Assembly (NCBI GenBank): GCA_017447185.1
Contig: JAFSOC010000004.1
Coordinates: 1-64,000, forward strand
Source of the DNA: Clostridia bacterium
GTDB lineage: Bacteria > Bacillota > Clostridia > Christensenellales > Aristaeellaceae
DNA: 64,000 nt
Direction: 5' to 3'
The notes under the pieces: model-generated
Told to the model about the DNA's origin: nothing
Seen by the model: the letters and a program-made list of their open reading frames with translations, nothing else
Databases searched by the model: none
Part shown: positions 52,355 through 59,450 of the stretch, in pieces
How the letters are laid out: every line of letters starts with the position of its first letter
Position numbering within the stretch: position 1 is the first letter of the stretch
Position numbers and translations under genes: made by a program

Positions 52355-53524
52355 TTGAATTACGCTGAGGAATCCCTGCGCCTGCACGGCGAATGGAACG
52401 GGAAAATCGAAGTCGTTTCCCGCGTCCCCGTTAAAACCAAGGAAGACCTTTCCCTGGCCTACACTCCCGGTGTGGCCCAGCCCTGCCTGGAAATCCAGAA
52501 GGATTACGATAAGTCCTTCACCCTGACCCGGCGGAGCAACCTGGTCGCCGTCATTACCGACGGCACCGCGGTCCTCGGCCTCGGGGATATCGGTCCGGAA
52601 GCCGGCATGCCGGTCATGGAAGGCAAGTGCGCCCTCTTCAAGGCCTTTGGCGATGTGGATGCCTTCCCCATCTGCGTCCGCAGCAAGGATGTGGATGAAA
52701 TCGTCCGCACGGTTTACCTGATCTCCGGTTCCTTCGGCGGCATCAACCTGGAGGATATCGCCGCCCCCCGCTGCTTCGAAATCGAGCGGAAGCTGAAGGA
52801 AATCTGCGATATCCCGATTTTCCATGACGATCAGCACGGCACCGCCGTGGTTGTGGGCGCCGCCCTGCTCAACGCCCTGAAGGTCACCGGCAGGCAGATC
52901 GGCGACATCAAAGTCGTCATCAACGGTGCCGGCAGCGCCGGTATCGCCATTGCGTACCATATTATGGCCCTCGGCGTGAAGCACCTGAAGGTGGTGGACA
53001 GCAAGGGCATCCTGGCGGATCCGGAAAACCCGAATCCCGCCAAGGCCGAAATGGCAAAGATCACCAATCCGGAAAAGTTCACCGGCAAGCTGGCGGACGC
53101 GCTTTCCGGCGCGGATGTGTTCATCGGCGTCAGCGCGCCCCACGTGGTCACGAAGGAAATGATTCAGTCCATGGCAAAGGATCCCATCGTCCTGGCCATG
53201 GCCAACCCCGTTCCGGAAATTGAGCCGAAGGACGCGCTGGAAGCCGGCGCGGCCGTCGTCGGCACCGGCCGGAGCGACCATCCGAACCAAATCAATAACG
53301 TGCTCGTCTTCCCCGGCCTGTTCCGCGGCGCCCTGGATGTCCGTGCCCGGGATATCAACCAGGCCATGAAGCTGGCCGCCTCCCATGCCCTGGCGGACCT
53401 GGTTTCCCCGGAAGAGCTGAACCGTGAATATGTCCTGCCCGCCCCCTTCGATCCCCGGGTCGGCCCGGCTGTCGCCAGGGCGGTTGCCCAGGCCGCGAGG
53501 GACAGCGGCGTGGCCCGTATTTAA
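52355..53524 (+). CDS. Malic enzyme (malate dehydrogenase, decarboxylating)
   Basis: A 389-residue short-form malic enzyme that converts malate to pyruvate and CO2 with NAD(P). Active-site features: YTPGVAQPCLEI, GLGDIGPEAGMPVMEGKCALFK with the catalytic lysine, the metal-binding FHDDQHGTA, the GAGSAGIAIA cofactor loop and MANPVPEI. Cofactor choice is not decidable by eye. I chose the TTG at 52355 because AAGGAGG lies 8 nt upstream. It is 18 nt ahead of the Dabb gene. Confidence 0.94.
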   Translation: MNYAEESLRLHGEWNGKIEVVSRVPVKTKEDLSLAYTPGVAQPCLEIQKDYDKSFTLTRRSNLVAVITDGTAVLGLGDIGPEAGMPVMEGKCALFKAFGDVDAFPICVRSKDVDEIVRTVYLISGSFGGINLEDIAAPRCFEIERKLKEICDIPIFHDDQHGTAVVVGAALLNALKVTGRQIGDIKVVINGAGSAGIAIAYHIMALGVKHLKVVDSKGILADPENPNPAKAEMAKITNPEKFTGKLADALSGADVFIGVSAPHVVTKEMIQSMAKDPIVLAMANPVPEIEPKDALEAGAAVVGTGRSDHPNQINNVLVFPGLFRGALDVRARDINQAMKLAASHALADLVSPEELNREYVLPAPFDPRVGPAVARAVAQAARDSGVARI

Positions 53525-53542
53525 TTAAAGGAGGAGAAGCCG

Positions 53543-53836
53543 ATGGTACGTCATATCGTTCTGTTTAAGATCAAGGAGGAATATAAGGCGGCTATCCCGG
53601 ACATGGTGGAGAAGTTCTACGCCATGAAGGGAAAGATCGAAGGCATGGTCAGCCTGGAGGCCGGTGCGGATTTCCTGCAAAGCGACCGTTCCTATGACGT
53701 AGCCCTGATCACGGAGTTCGTCAGCCGCGAAGCCCTGGAAGCTTACCAGACCCATCCGGTTCACCTGCCGGTGAAAAAGCGCATGGGCGAGGTGCGGATC
53801 TCCTCCGTCGCCTGCGACTACGAGATTCCGGAATAA
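53543..53836 (+). CDS. Dabb family (stress-responsive A/B barrel) protein
   Basis: A 97-residue dimeric alpha-beta barrel. It begins MVRHIVLFKIKEE, has the central SYDVALITEFVSREALEAYQ and the final HPVHLPVKK pattern of the Dabb family; function is mostly unknown, some members are involved in stress or polyketide cyclisation. AAAGGAGGAG precedes the ATG. Probably cotranscribed with malic enzyme. Confidence 0.9.
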   Translation: MVRHIVLFKIKEEYKAAIPDMVEKFYAMKGKIEGMVSLEAGADFLQSDRSYDVALITEFVSREALEAYQTHPVHLPVKKRMGEVRISSVACDYEIPE

Positions 53837-53848
53837 TCCCTCCCCCTT

Positions 53849-53897
53849 GTCATCCTGAGCGCAGTGCTGCGAAGCAGCACGGAGTCGAAGGATCTCA
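53849..53897. repeat. Dispersed intergenic repeat with hairpin core
   Basis: The run GTCATCCTGAGCGCAG, a hairpin GTGCTGC-GAA-GCAGCAC (53864-53880), then GGAGTCGAAGGATCTC. The outer ATCCT/AGGAT can also pair. It looks like the widespread bacterial repeat of the CATCCTGAGCG...GAAGGATCTC type found between genes in many genomes. Confidence 0.65.
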
Positions 53898-53928
53898 CTG
53901 TCGGGTTCATCCTGCTGAATCGTATCAA

Positions 53929-53963
53929 AAAAACTGCTCCGATCGCTCGGAGCAGTTTTCTTT
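53929..53963. terminator. Bidirectional terminator between Dabb and rpsR genes
   Basis: Stem AAAACTGCTCCGA (up to 53942) pairs with TCGGAGCAGTTTT (53947-53959), 4-nt loop, flanked by A-run and TTTTCTTT. It ends both converging transcripts. Confidence 0.9.
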
Positions 53964-53969
53964 GTGAAC

Positions 53970-54227
53970 TCAATCAACCGTGTAGGGCATCAGCGCGATG
54001 GCACGTGCGCGCTTGATGGCCTCGCTCAGCTGACGCTGATGCTTGGCACAGTTGCCGCTCATCCGGCGGGGCAGGATCTTGCCGCGCTCATTGGTGAAGC
54101 GGCGCAGGCGATTGACATCCTTGTAATCGATGAATTCAATCTTATCGACACAGAAGGTGCAGACCTTCCGGCGGGGACGGCGTCCTCCGCGGGGGCGCGG
54201 CCTTCTTTCGCCACGATCTTCAGACAT
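53970..54227 (-). CDS. rpsR: 30S ribosomal protein S18
   Basis: An 85-residue ribosomal protein; basic N-terminal tail with Arg repeats, then KVCTFC (a CxxC zinc-type pair typical of some Clostridia), [38 protein letters not shown]. It binds 16S rRNA with S6 at the platform. It is the last gene of the rpsF-ssb-rpsR operon, 24 nt after ssb, and a terminator follows directly. Confidence 0.97.
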   Translation of the reverse strand: MSEDRGERRPRPRGGRRPRRKVCTFCVDKIEFIDYKDVNRLRRFTNERGKILPRRMSGNCAKHQRQLSEAIKRARAIALMPYTVD

Positions 54228-54251
54228 AGGGCTTAACCTCCTTACTCAGCG

Positions 54252-54689
54252 TTAGAAAGGCAGTTCATCGGTCTCCACAGCGGTGAAGCCGGCTGCCTGG
54301 GGTTCTGCAGAGGGAGCATCAGCCGCAGCGGGGGCACTGTAGCCGCCGGCAGCTTCTGCGTCGTTGCGGGAAGAAAGGAATTCAACTTCATCAGCGGTCA
54401 CTTCCAGGCTGGCGCGGGTTGTCCCGTCGTTTGCCTGATAGGTGCGGACGCTGACCGGCCCGACTACGCAGACCTTCCGGCCCTTGGCCAGATACTTCGC
54501 ACACAGTTCGCCGCGTTCACGCCAGGCGGATACACGGAAGAAATCAGCTTCCGGCTGTCCGTTCTGGGCATCCCGGTTACGGTTCCTGCGGTTCACCGCG
54601 ACGGTGAAGTCACAGACGTTGACGCCGGCGGATGTGGTACGCAGTTCAGGATCACGTGTCAGATTTCCGATAATAGTCAGCTTATTCAT
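54252..54689 (-). CDS. ssb: Single-stranded DNA-binding protein
   Basis: A 145-residue SSB with the OB fold (MNKLTIIGNLTRDPELRTT, then VNRRNRNRDAQ, FFRVSAWRERGELCAKYLAKG), a Gly/Ala-rich linker and the acidic C-terminal tip DELPF, the docking peptide for repair proteins. Position between rpsF and rpsR is the canonical arrangement, so it is coexpressed with the ribosomal proteins. Confidence 0.97.
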   Translation of the reverse strand: MNKLTIIGNLTRDPELRTTSAGVNVCDFTVAVNRRNRNRDAQNGQPEADFFRVSAWRERGELCAKYLAKGRKVCVVGPVSVRTYQANDGTTRASLEVTADEVEFLSSRNDAEAAGGYSAPAAADAPSAEPQAAGFTAVETDELPF

Positions 54690-54710
54690 TCTTTCTTCTC
54701 CTCTTGGATC

Positions 54711-55172
54711 TTACTCTGCGTCTGCGGGGGTCTCTTCTGCTGCAGGTGCTTCTTCAGCAGGAGCCGCTTCTTCCGCGGGAGCTTCTTCGGCGACGGGCGC
54801 TTCTTCAGCAGGAGCGGCTTCGTCGGCAGGAGCTTCCATGGGAGCGGGCTTGTTGGCGCGCGGCTTCACAGCAGAGCGCTTCTCGACCAGCTTCACGACC
54901 AGATAACGGAGCACGCTCTCGTTGATCTGCAGGTTACGCTCGAGCTCGCGGGGCAGTTCGACGGGTGCCTGGAAGGTCACCAGTACGTACCAGCCTTCGG
55001 TCTTGTAGTCGATCGCATAGGCCAGGCGGCGCTTGCCCCATGTTTCATCGACCTTTTCGATCTCACCACCGTTGTTTGTGATCAGGGCGGAAACCTTTTC
55101 AATCAGCTCTTTCCGGGCCGTTTCCTCCAGATCGGTGTCGATGATGTAGATCATTTCATACCTGTTCATCAT
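54711..55172 (-). CDS. rpsF: 30S ribosomal protein S6 with long acidic tail
   Basis: A 153-residue protein; residues 1-95 are an ordinary S6 ferredoxin-like fold (NRYEMIYIIDTDLEE, WGKRRLAYAI, YVLVTFQAP, RYLVVKL), the partner of S18 in the 30S platform. From about residue 110 on, a tail built from repeats of the type EEAPAEEAAP extends about 43 residues; usual S6 has 95-100 residues. The ATG at 55172 follows AGGAGG by 7 nt. It heads the operon and follows a possible autoregulatory hairpin. Confidence 0.95.
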   Translation of the reverse strand: MMNRYEMIYIIDTDLEETARKELIEKVSALITNNGGEIEKVDETWGKRRLAYAIDYKTEGWYVLVTFQAPVELPRELERNLQINESVLRYLVVKLVEKRSAVKPRANKPAPMEAPADEAAPAEEAPVAEEAPAEEAAPAEEAPAAEETPADAE

Positions 55173-55187
55173 TCTTTCACCTCCTCA

Positions 55188-55228
55188 CGGACTTTTGGCG
55201 CTGCTTTCTGCAGCGCAAGGATGTGCCG
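55188..55228 (-). promoter_or_regulatory. Candidate S6:S18 leader hairpin
   Basis: In the leader of rpsF the minus strand folds with an outer helix CGG-AC/GT-CCG with one bulged C (55228-55223 with 55192-55188), an asymmetric internal loop, and a perfect 7-bp inner stem GCGCTGC (55216-55210 with 55204-55198). Its position and CCG-containing outer helix fit the known S6:S18 autoregulatory motif; this is not proven. Confidence 0.45.
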
Positions 55229-55235
55229 ATTAGGG

Positions 55236-55264
55236 ATTATAGCAGAACACCCGTTGATTTGCAA
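55236..55264 (-). promoter_or_regulatory. Promoter of the rpsF-ssb-rpsR operon
   Basis: Minus strand: TTGCAA (55264-55259), 17-nt spacer, TATAAT (55241-55236), start near 55229, so the hairpin at 55188-55228 would be right at the 5' end. Confidence 0.85.
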
Positions 55265-55387
55265 GGGGAACAATCATCTTTTTGGTTGATTTTCCAAATC
55301 CTGTCAGCCCCCTCTTTTTACTTGCAAAACAGGATGTTCTCCGTTATACTTGACCGGACTTTTACTGATGGTTATGGGGGTTTTCCA

Positions 55388-56356
55388 ATGAGCTGGTTCT
55401 TCTTCGCCCTGATCTGCCTCCTGGGCTGGGGCTGCGCCGATCTGTTCTACAAGAAGGGGACAGATGAGCACGACCGTTATTCCCACCTGCGCATTGCCGT
55501 CTGGGTCGGCCTGGTGATGGGCATCTGCGCTATCATCATGATGCTGATCCCCTTTGACGAAGAGCTGAAGACGCCGATGTCCGTCGGCGCCCTGATTGAA
55601 AACGGCATCAAGTATTCTCCCGCTTCCCTGTGCTATATCCTTTCCATGGTCATTGGCTATGCCGGCCTGCGCTATATGGAAGTCAGCATCGTTTCCCCGG
55701 TGCAGAATGCTTCCGGCGGCCTCTCCGCTATTTTCATGACCGTGTATTTCCTGATCGTCGGCCGGCTGGAGAGCATTTCCGAGATCTTTGATCCCCTGAC
55801 CACGGTCGGTACCATCCTGATCGTCCTGGGCGTCATCGCCCTGGCCATTGTGGAGCAGCGCCTGGCCCGGGAGGAACGCCGCCTGAACCCGCCGGAGAAG
55901 AAATACCGTTTCGGTGCCCTGGCGCTCCTGTTCCCGATCCTCTACTGCCTGTTTGATACCCTGGGCACCGCCGCCGACGGCATCATCCTTGATGAGGAAG
56001 TCGGCCTGGGCCTGGGCGAGGTTGATGTCCTGATCCTCTACGGGCTGACCTTCCTGCTGGCGGGCCTGATCGCCTGGATTTTCCTGTGGATCCGGGAAAA
56101 GAAGCCCTACAATCCCTTCGCGAGAACGGAGCTCACCAAGGGCATCGCCGCCTGCTGCGAGGAATTCGGCCAGGTGTTCTACGTCTTTGCCATGGCCCGC
56201 AATCCGGTGGTGGCCGCTCCCATTGTCGCCAGCTACTGCGTCGTGTCCGTGCTGCTGGCCCGCATCTTCCTGAAGGAGAAGCTGAAGGCCGCCCAGTACG
56301 CCTGCATTTTTGCCGTCATTGCCGGCATTATCGTCATCGGATTTGTCGGGGACTGA
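55388..56356 (+). CDS. DMT superfamily transporter (EamA-like)
   Basis: A 322-residue membrane protein with ten predicted helices in two EamA-like halves; the first opens with SWFFFALICLLGWGCADLFYKKG and the end has AAPIVASYCVVSVLLARIFLKEKL, the pattern of drug/metabolite transporters. Substrate unknown. The start codon at 55388 has a GGGGG run upstream. It is divergent from rpsF; the intergenic region contains the rpsF promoter. Confidence 0.87.
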   Translation: MSWFFFALICLLGWGCADLFYKKGTDEHDRYSHLRIAVWVGLVMGICAIIMMLIPFDEELKTPMSVGALIENGIKYSPASLCYILSMVIGYAGLRYMEVSIVSPVQNASGGLSAIFMTVYFLIVGRLESISEIFDPLTTVGTILIVLGVIALAIVEQRLAREERRLNPPEKKYRFGALALLFPILYCLFDTLGTAADGIILDEEVGLGLGEVDVLILYGLTFLLAGLIAWIFLWIREKKPYNPFARTELTKGIAACCEEFGQVFYVFAMARNPVVAAPIVASYCVVSVLLARIFLKEKLKAAQYACIFAVIAGIIVIGFVGD

Positions 56357-56409
56357 CCTCCCCGTTCCTTCCCTATCGTTCCCCCGACCCCGCAAAGGAG
56401 ATGAAAGCC

Positions 56410-57861
56410 ATGCCGCGGAAAGCCACCGGATCCTTCCGTCCTGCCCGCGTGCTGGCTTTTTTGCTGTGCCTTTCCCTGTGCCTGCTTTCCCTGCCTGCAT
56501 CCCTGGCGGAAAGCCCGGCGGAAAGCGCCCTCACCCTTTCCCTCCCGAAGGAAGTGAAAGGCTATGCCCATTGTGAGATTACCGTCACCGCGCCGGCCGC
56601 GGGGGATCTGCTCCTGACCCTGTATGACAGCCTGGACAATCCGTGGCTTTACCGGCGTGAGCAGCTGACCGACGGGGAAAACCTCCTGTCCTGGGACGGG
56701 CGGGGCGCCGGCGGGGAGCTGCTGATGAGCGGGCCCTACCGTTTTGAAGCCGTGTTTTCCGCCGCGGACGGCCGGGAGTTCACCGCCTCCGCTTCCTTTG
56801 ACGTACGGGGGTACGCCCCTGCGCTGGCCCTGGCGCTTCCCTCCTCCGAAACCCTGTATCTGGACGGGGGAGAAAGCTGGTTTGTCGAATGCTGGGTGCC
56901 CAACGCCTGCATCGTGGCCATGGATGTCCTGGACGCGTCCGGTAATCCCGTTTATACGAAAAGCGTCTCCATGGGGGACCGGGACCGGGATGTGATCCGC
57001 TGGGACGGTACGGGTTCCAATCACCGGAAACTCACCCCCGGCGAATATACCGTCCATCTGTATCCGAAGAAAAATCCGGATTTTGATTATACCTGGCCCC
57101 TCACCGTGGCAGAGGCCGCGCCGGAAAAGCCAGCGGTGGCTGTCACCGGTCCGGTAATCCCGGAGCGGGGCATGTCCGATGCGGAAATCTGGGAAATCAT
57201 GATGAAGCCTTCCGTTGTCGTCAACGCCACGGGATCCTCCAGTCGCTTTGTCCTGCGGGAATCCCCCACGAACCGCAGCGCCGCTGTCGGCCTCGTCTGC
57301 TGCGCCACCCAGGGGCTGGAAGTCCTGGCCATTGAGGGTGACTGGGCCCAGGTCCGTGCCGGCAATTATTCCGACGGCCATTTCATCACCGGCTGGTATC
57401 CCGTGAAGGGCCTGACGGTGGTTACCCCCGCGCCGCATTACGCCGTCCTCGTGGACAAGCGGACCCAGACGCTGACCGTTTATCACGACGGCGTTCCCTT
57501 GGGCACCGTTCCGGTCTCCACCGGCCTTCCCACTGAAAAAAAGCCCCAGCGTGAAACCTCGCCCGGGGCCTTCCTCACCGATATTCACTTCAGCCGGGAC
57601 TTTGCCCAGGATGGCGCCCGCTATGACTATCCCCTGCGCTACCAGGGCGGCAATATCATCCATTCCACCGGCTATGCCCGGATTCCCCACGCCGCCTACA
57701 GCGTCAAGGATTACAGCAAAAACCTGCCCAGACTGGGGCAGAAAGCCTCCCACGGCTGCGTCCGGGTCAGCCCCTTTACCACGCCGGACTGCGAAATCAA
57801 CAGCTACTGGCTCTGGACCCACCTGCCGTTCCACACCCGGGTGATCATCCTGGACGATTAA
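56410..57861 (+). CDS. Secreted L,D-transpeptidase with Ig-like modules
   Basis: A 483-residue exported wall enzyme. A signal sequence (PARVLAFLLCLSLCLLSLPA) ends near residue 35. Two FlgD-like Ig modules follow (LSWDGRGAGGELLMSGPYRF, about 90-125; IRWDGTGSNHRKLTPGEYTV, about 195-225), then an SH3-like domain (about 265-335), and a C-terminal YkuD catalytic domain with HGCVRVSP, C450 as nucleophile. Such enzymes make 3-3 cross-links or attach proteins to peptidoglycan. The ATG at 56410 is preceded by AAAGGAG; the ATG at 56401 directly abuts it. Its stop overlaps the converging GH43 stop. Confidence 0.88.
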   Translation: MPRKATGSFRPARVLAFLLCLSLCLLSLPASLAESPAESALTLSLPKEVKGYAHCEITVTAPAAGDLLLTLYDSLDNPWLYRREQLTDGENLLSWDGRGAGGELLMSGPYRFEAVFSAADGREFTASASFDVRGYAPALALALPSSETLYLDGGESWFVECWVPNACIVAMDVLDASGNPVYTKSVSMGDRDRDVIRWDGTGSNHRKLTPGEYTVHLYPKKNPDFDYTWPLTVAEAAPEKPAVAVTGPVIPERGMSDAEIWEIMMKPSVVVNATGSSSRFVLRESPTNRSAAVGLVCCATQGLEVLAIEGDWAQVRAGNYSDGHFITGWYPVKGLTVVTPAPHYAVLVDKRTQTLTVYHDGVPLGTVPVSTGLPTEKKPQRETSPGAFLTDIHFSRDFAQDGARYDYPLRYQGGNIIHSTGYARIPHAAYSVKDYSKNLPRLGQKASHGCVRVSPFTTPDCEINSYWLWTHLPFHTRVIILDD

Positions 57862-59348
57862 TCCGCGTCCCCTGTCCGGATGCGGAACTTCCGGAATCCC
57901 GCGCTGCCGCCGGTCTCCCTTGTAGCGTACAGGAACAGGCCAAACCGGCATCCGGTAAAGTGGTCCAGCGCGAATACCATGGTGTGCGCCGGTCCCAGCG
58001 GTTCCCACGTGTCTCCCCGCAGGAAGGAGAACCGGACAATCCCGTTCATTCCCTCAAAGCGTACCTCCGCCCGCAGCCGGGCGGTTTTTTCGTTCCACGG
58101 AATCCGGGCCGGTTCCTTTTCCTCTTTTGCTCCCGGCTCCCGGGCCTTCATCACCAGGGCATATCCGTCCTTCTCCCGCGTGATGCCGATCAGCCCGTAA
58201 CTGCCGATCAGCAGGCACAGTCCGGCGGTGTCGCCTTCCCGCAGGTCTTCCGCGTCCACGGTGATCTCCGCGCTGCCCCCGGGCAGCGCCGTCCGCTGGG
58301 TAATGGTGTTCCGGGCATGTTCCACCGTCCGGCTGATCTTATCCGTCCGGATGCGGTATTCGCCCTTCCCCGTCTCCCGGCATCCTTCCCGCGGCTCATG
58401 GTTGAACTGCCACAGCGGGTGCAGCGCGGAAGCGGTGAAATCGTCGTCCGTCTGCAGCGGTGCGGCGGTCCATCCCGGCCGTGTTGAAGCGTTCTCCACC
58501 GCTTTCGTCACGTCCCCGAACACCGGATACCCGGCCCGGTTCCATTCCACCGGCACCAGCACCGGAATCCGCCCAATGGCGCCCCGGTCCTGGAACAGGA
58601 TGGCGAACCATTTCCCTTCCGGCGTGTCCACGATGCCGCCCTGGGCGGCCCCGCTGTTCATCCCGTCCAGGTCCATGGCCAGCACGTCCCCGCCGGCCCA
58701 TACGCCTTCCAGATCCTCCGTCACGAAGCAGGCCTCCGTCCGGAACCACTTCCGCTGCTGGCTGTGGATCAGGAAAAGCACATATTTCCCGTTGATTTTG
58801 TACAGGTGGGATCCCTCGTAGCCCAGTATTCCCCCCGGCGCGTCCCGCAGGATGATCCGGTCCAGCCCGCCTTCCTTCGGTCCGCTCAGGTCCTCCCGCA
58901 GCTCCGTCAGGCGGATATTCCGGTTGCCGTAGACAATGTAGACCCTTCCGTCGTCGTCAAACAGCAGCGACGGATCGTGGTAGATGCCCTCGATGTACTG
59001 CTTTGTCCAGGGGCCTTCGATCCTGTCCGCCGTGAACAGGAAGGTCTTCGGCCATTCATGGGCGATGAACACCGCGTAGAATTTCCCCTTGTGATACCGC
59101 AGGGAGGCGGCCCACATCCCGTGGCCGTAGATGGTTTCCTCCCCCTCCAGTTTCTCCCCGTCCGTGTGCTCCAGCGTGTCATACAGGTACGCGCAGTGTT
59201 CCCAGTGGATCAGGTCGTGGGATTTCAGGATATTCCCGCCGGGAAAGAAGTGCATCGTCGTGCTGATCATGTAATACGTGTCCCCGACCCGGATCACGTC
59301 CGGATCCGGATAGTCCATCCCGGTCAGCGGGTTTGTTCCGTGTTCCAT
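57858..59348 (-). CDS. Glycoside hydrolase family 43 enzyme
   Basis: A 496-residue beta-propeller glycosidase, probably a beta-xylosidase or arabinofuranosidase. Catalytic residues are expected in YPDPDVI (D15), HDPSLLFDDDG (pKa-tuning Asp) and GYEGSHLYK (general acid Glu). The C-terminal 190 residues are a concanavalin-like beta-sandwich, usual in the GH43_C2 type. No signal peptide, so it works in the cytoplasm on imported oligosaccharides. GGAGGG precedes the ATG. It is the third gene in the sugar locus with the symporter and GH2 genes. Confidence 0.88.
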   Translation of the reverse strand: MEHGTNPLTGMDYPDPDVIRVGDTYYMISTTMHFFPGGNILKSHDLIHWEHCAYLYDTLEHTDGEKLEGEETIYGHGMWAASLRYHKGKFYAVFIAHEWPKTFLFTADRIEGPWTKQYIEGIYHDPSLLFDDDGRVYIVYGNRNIRLTELREDLSGPKEGGLDRIILRDAPGGILGYEGSHLYKINGKYVLFLIHSQQRKWFRTEACFVTEDLEGVWAGGDVLAMDLDGMNSGAAQGGIVDTPEGKWFAILFQDRGAIGRIPVLVPVEWNRAGYPVFGDVTKAVENASTRPGWTAAPLQTDDDFTASALHPLWQFNHEPREGCRETGKGEYRIRTDKISRTVEHARNTITQRTALPGGSAEITVDAEDLREGDTAGLCLLIGSYGLIGITREKDGYALVMKAREPGAKEEKEPARIPWNEKTARLRAEVRFEGMNGIVRFSFLRGDTWEPLGPAHTMVFALDHFTGCRFGLFLYATRETGGSAGFRKFRIRTGDAD

Positions 59349-59383
59349 CCTCTTCCCTCCTGCATTGAGCAGATCGATGTTTG

Positions 59384-59413
59384 CAAAAGGACGGCCCCCA
59401 AAGGACCGTCCTT
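59384..59413 (-). terminator. Intrinsic terminator after the symporter gene
   Basis: Minus strand: AAGGACGG (59413-59406), 11-nt loop, complement (59394-59387), then TTTTGC. It lies between the symporter gene and the GH43 gene, so GH43 expression probably needs read-through or another promoter. Confidence 0.65.
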
Positions 59414-59450
59414 CAAGTTCCCGTTACTGTTTTTATCGTACTTTCGGGTT

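Noticed and set aside
54711-54850. Short direct DNA repeats taken as a CRISPR-like array
   Set aside because: They are in frame within rpsF, have no unique spacers and encode the Ala/Glu/Pro tail.
57858-57861. Overlap of convergent stop codons as a regulatory site
   Set aside because: The TAA stop codons of the L,D-transpeptidase and GH43 genes overlap as TTAA; this is ordinary compact packing with no hairpin.
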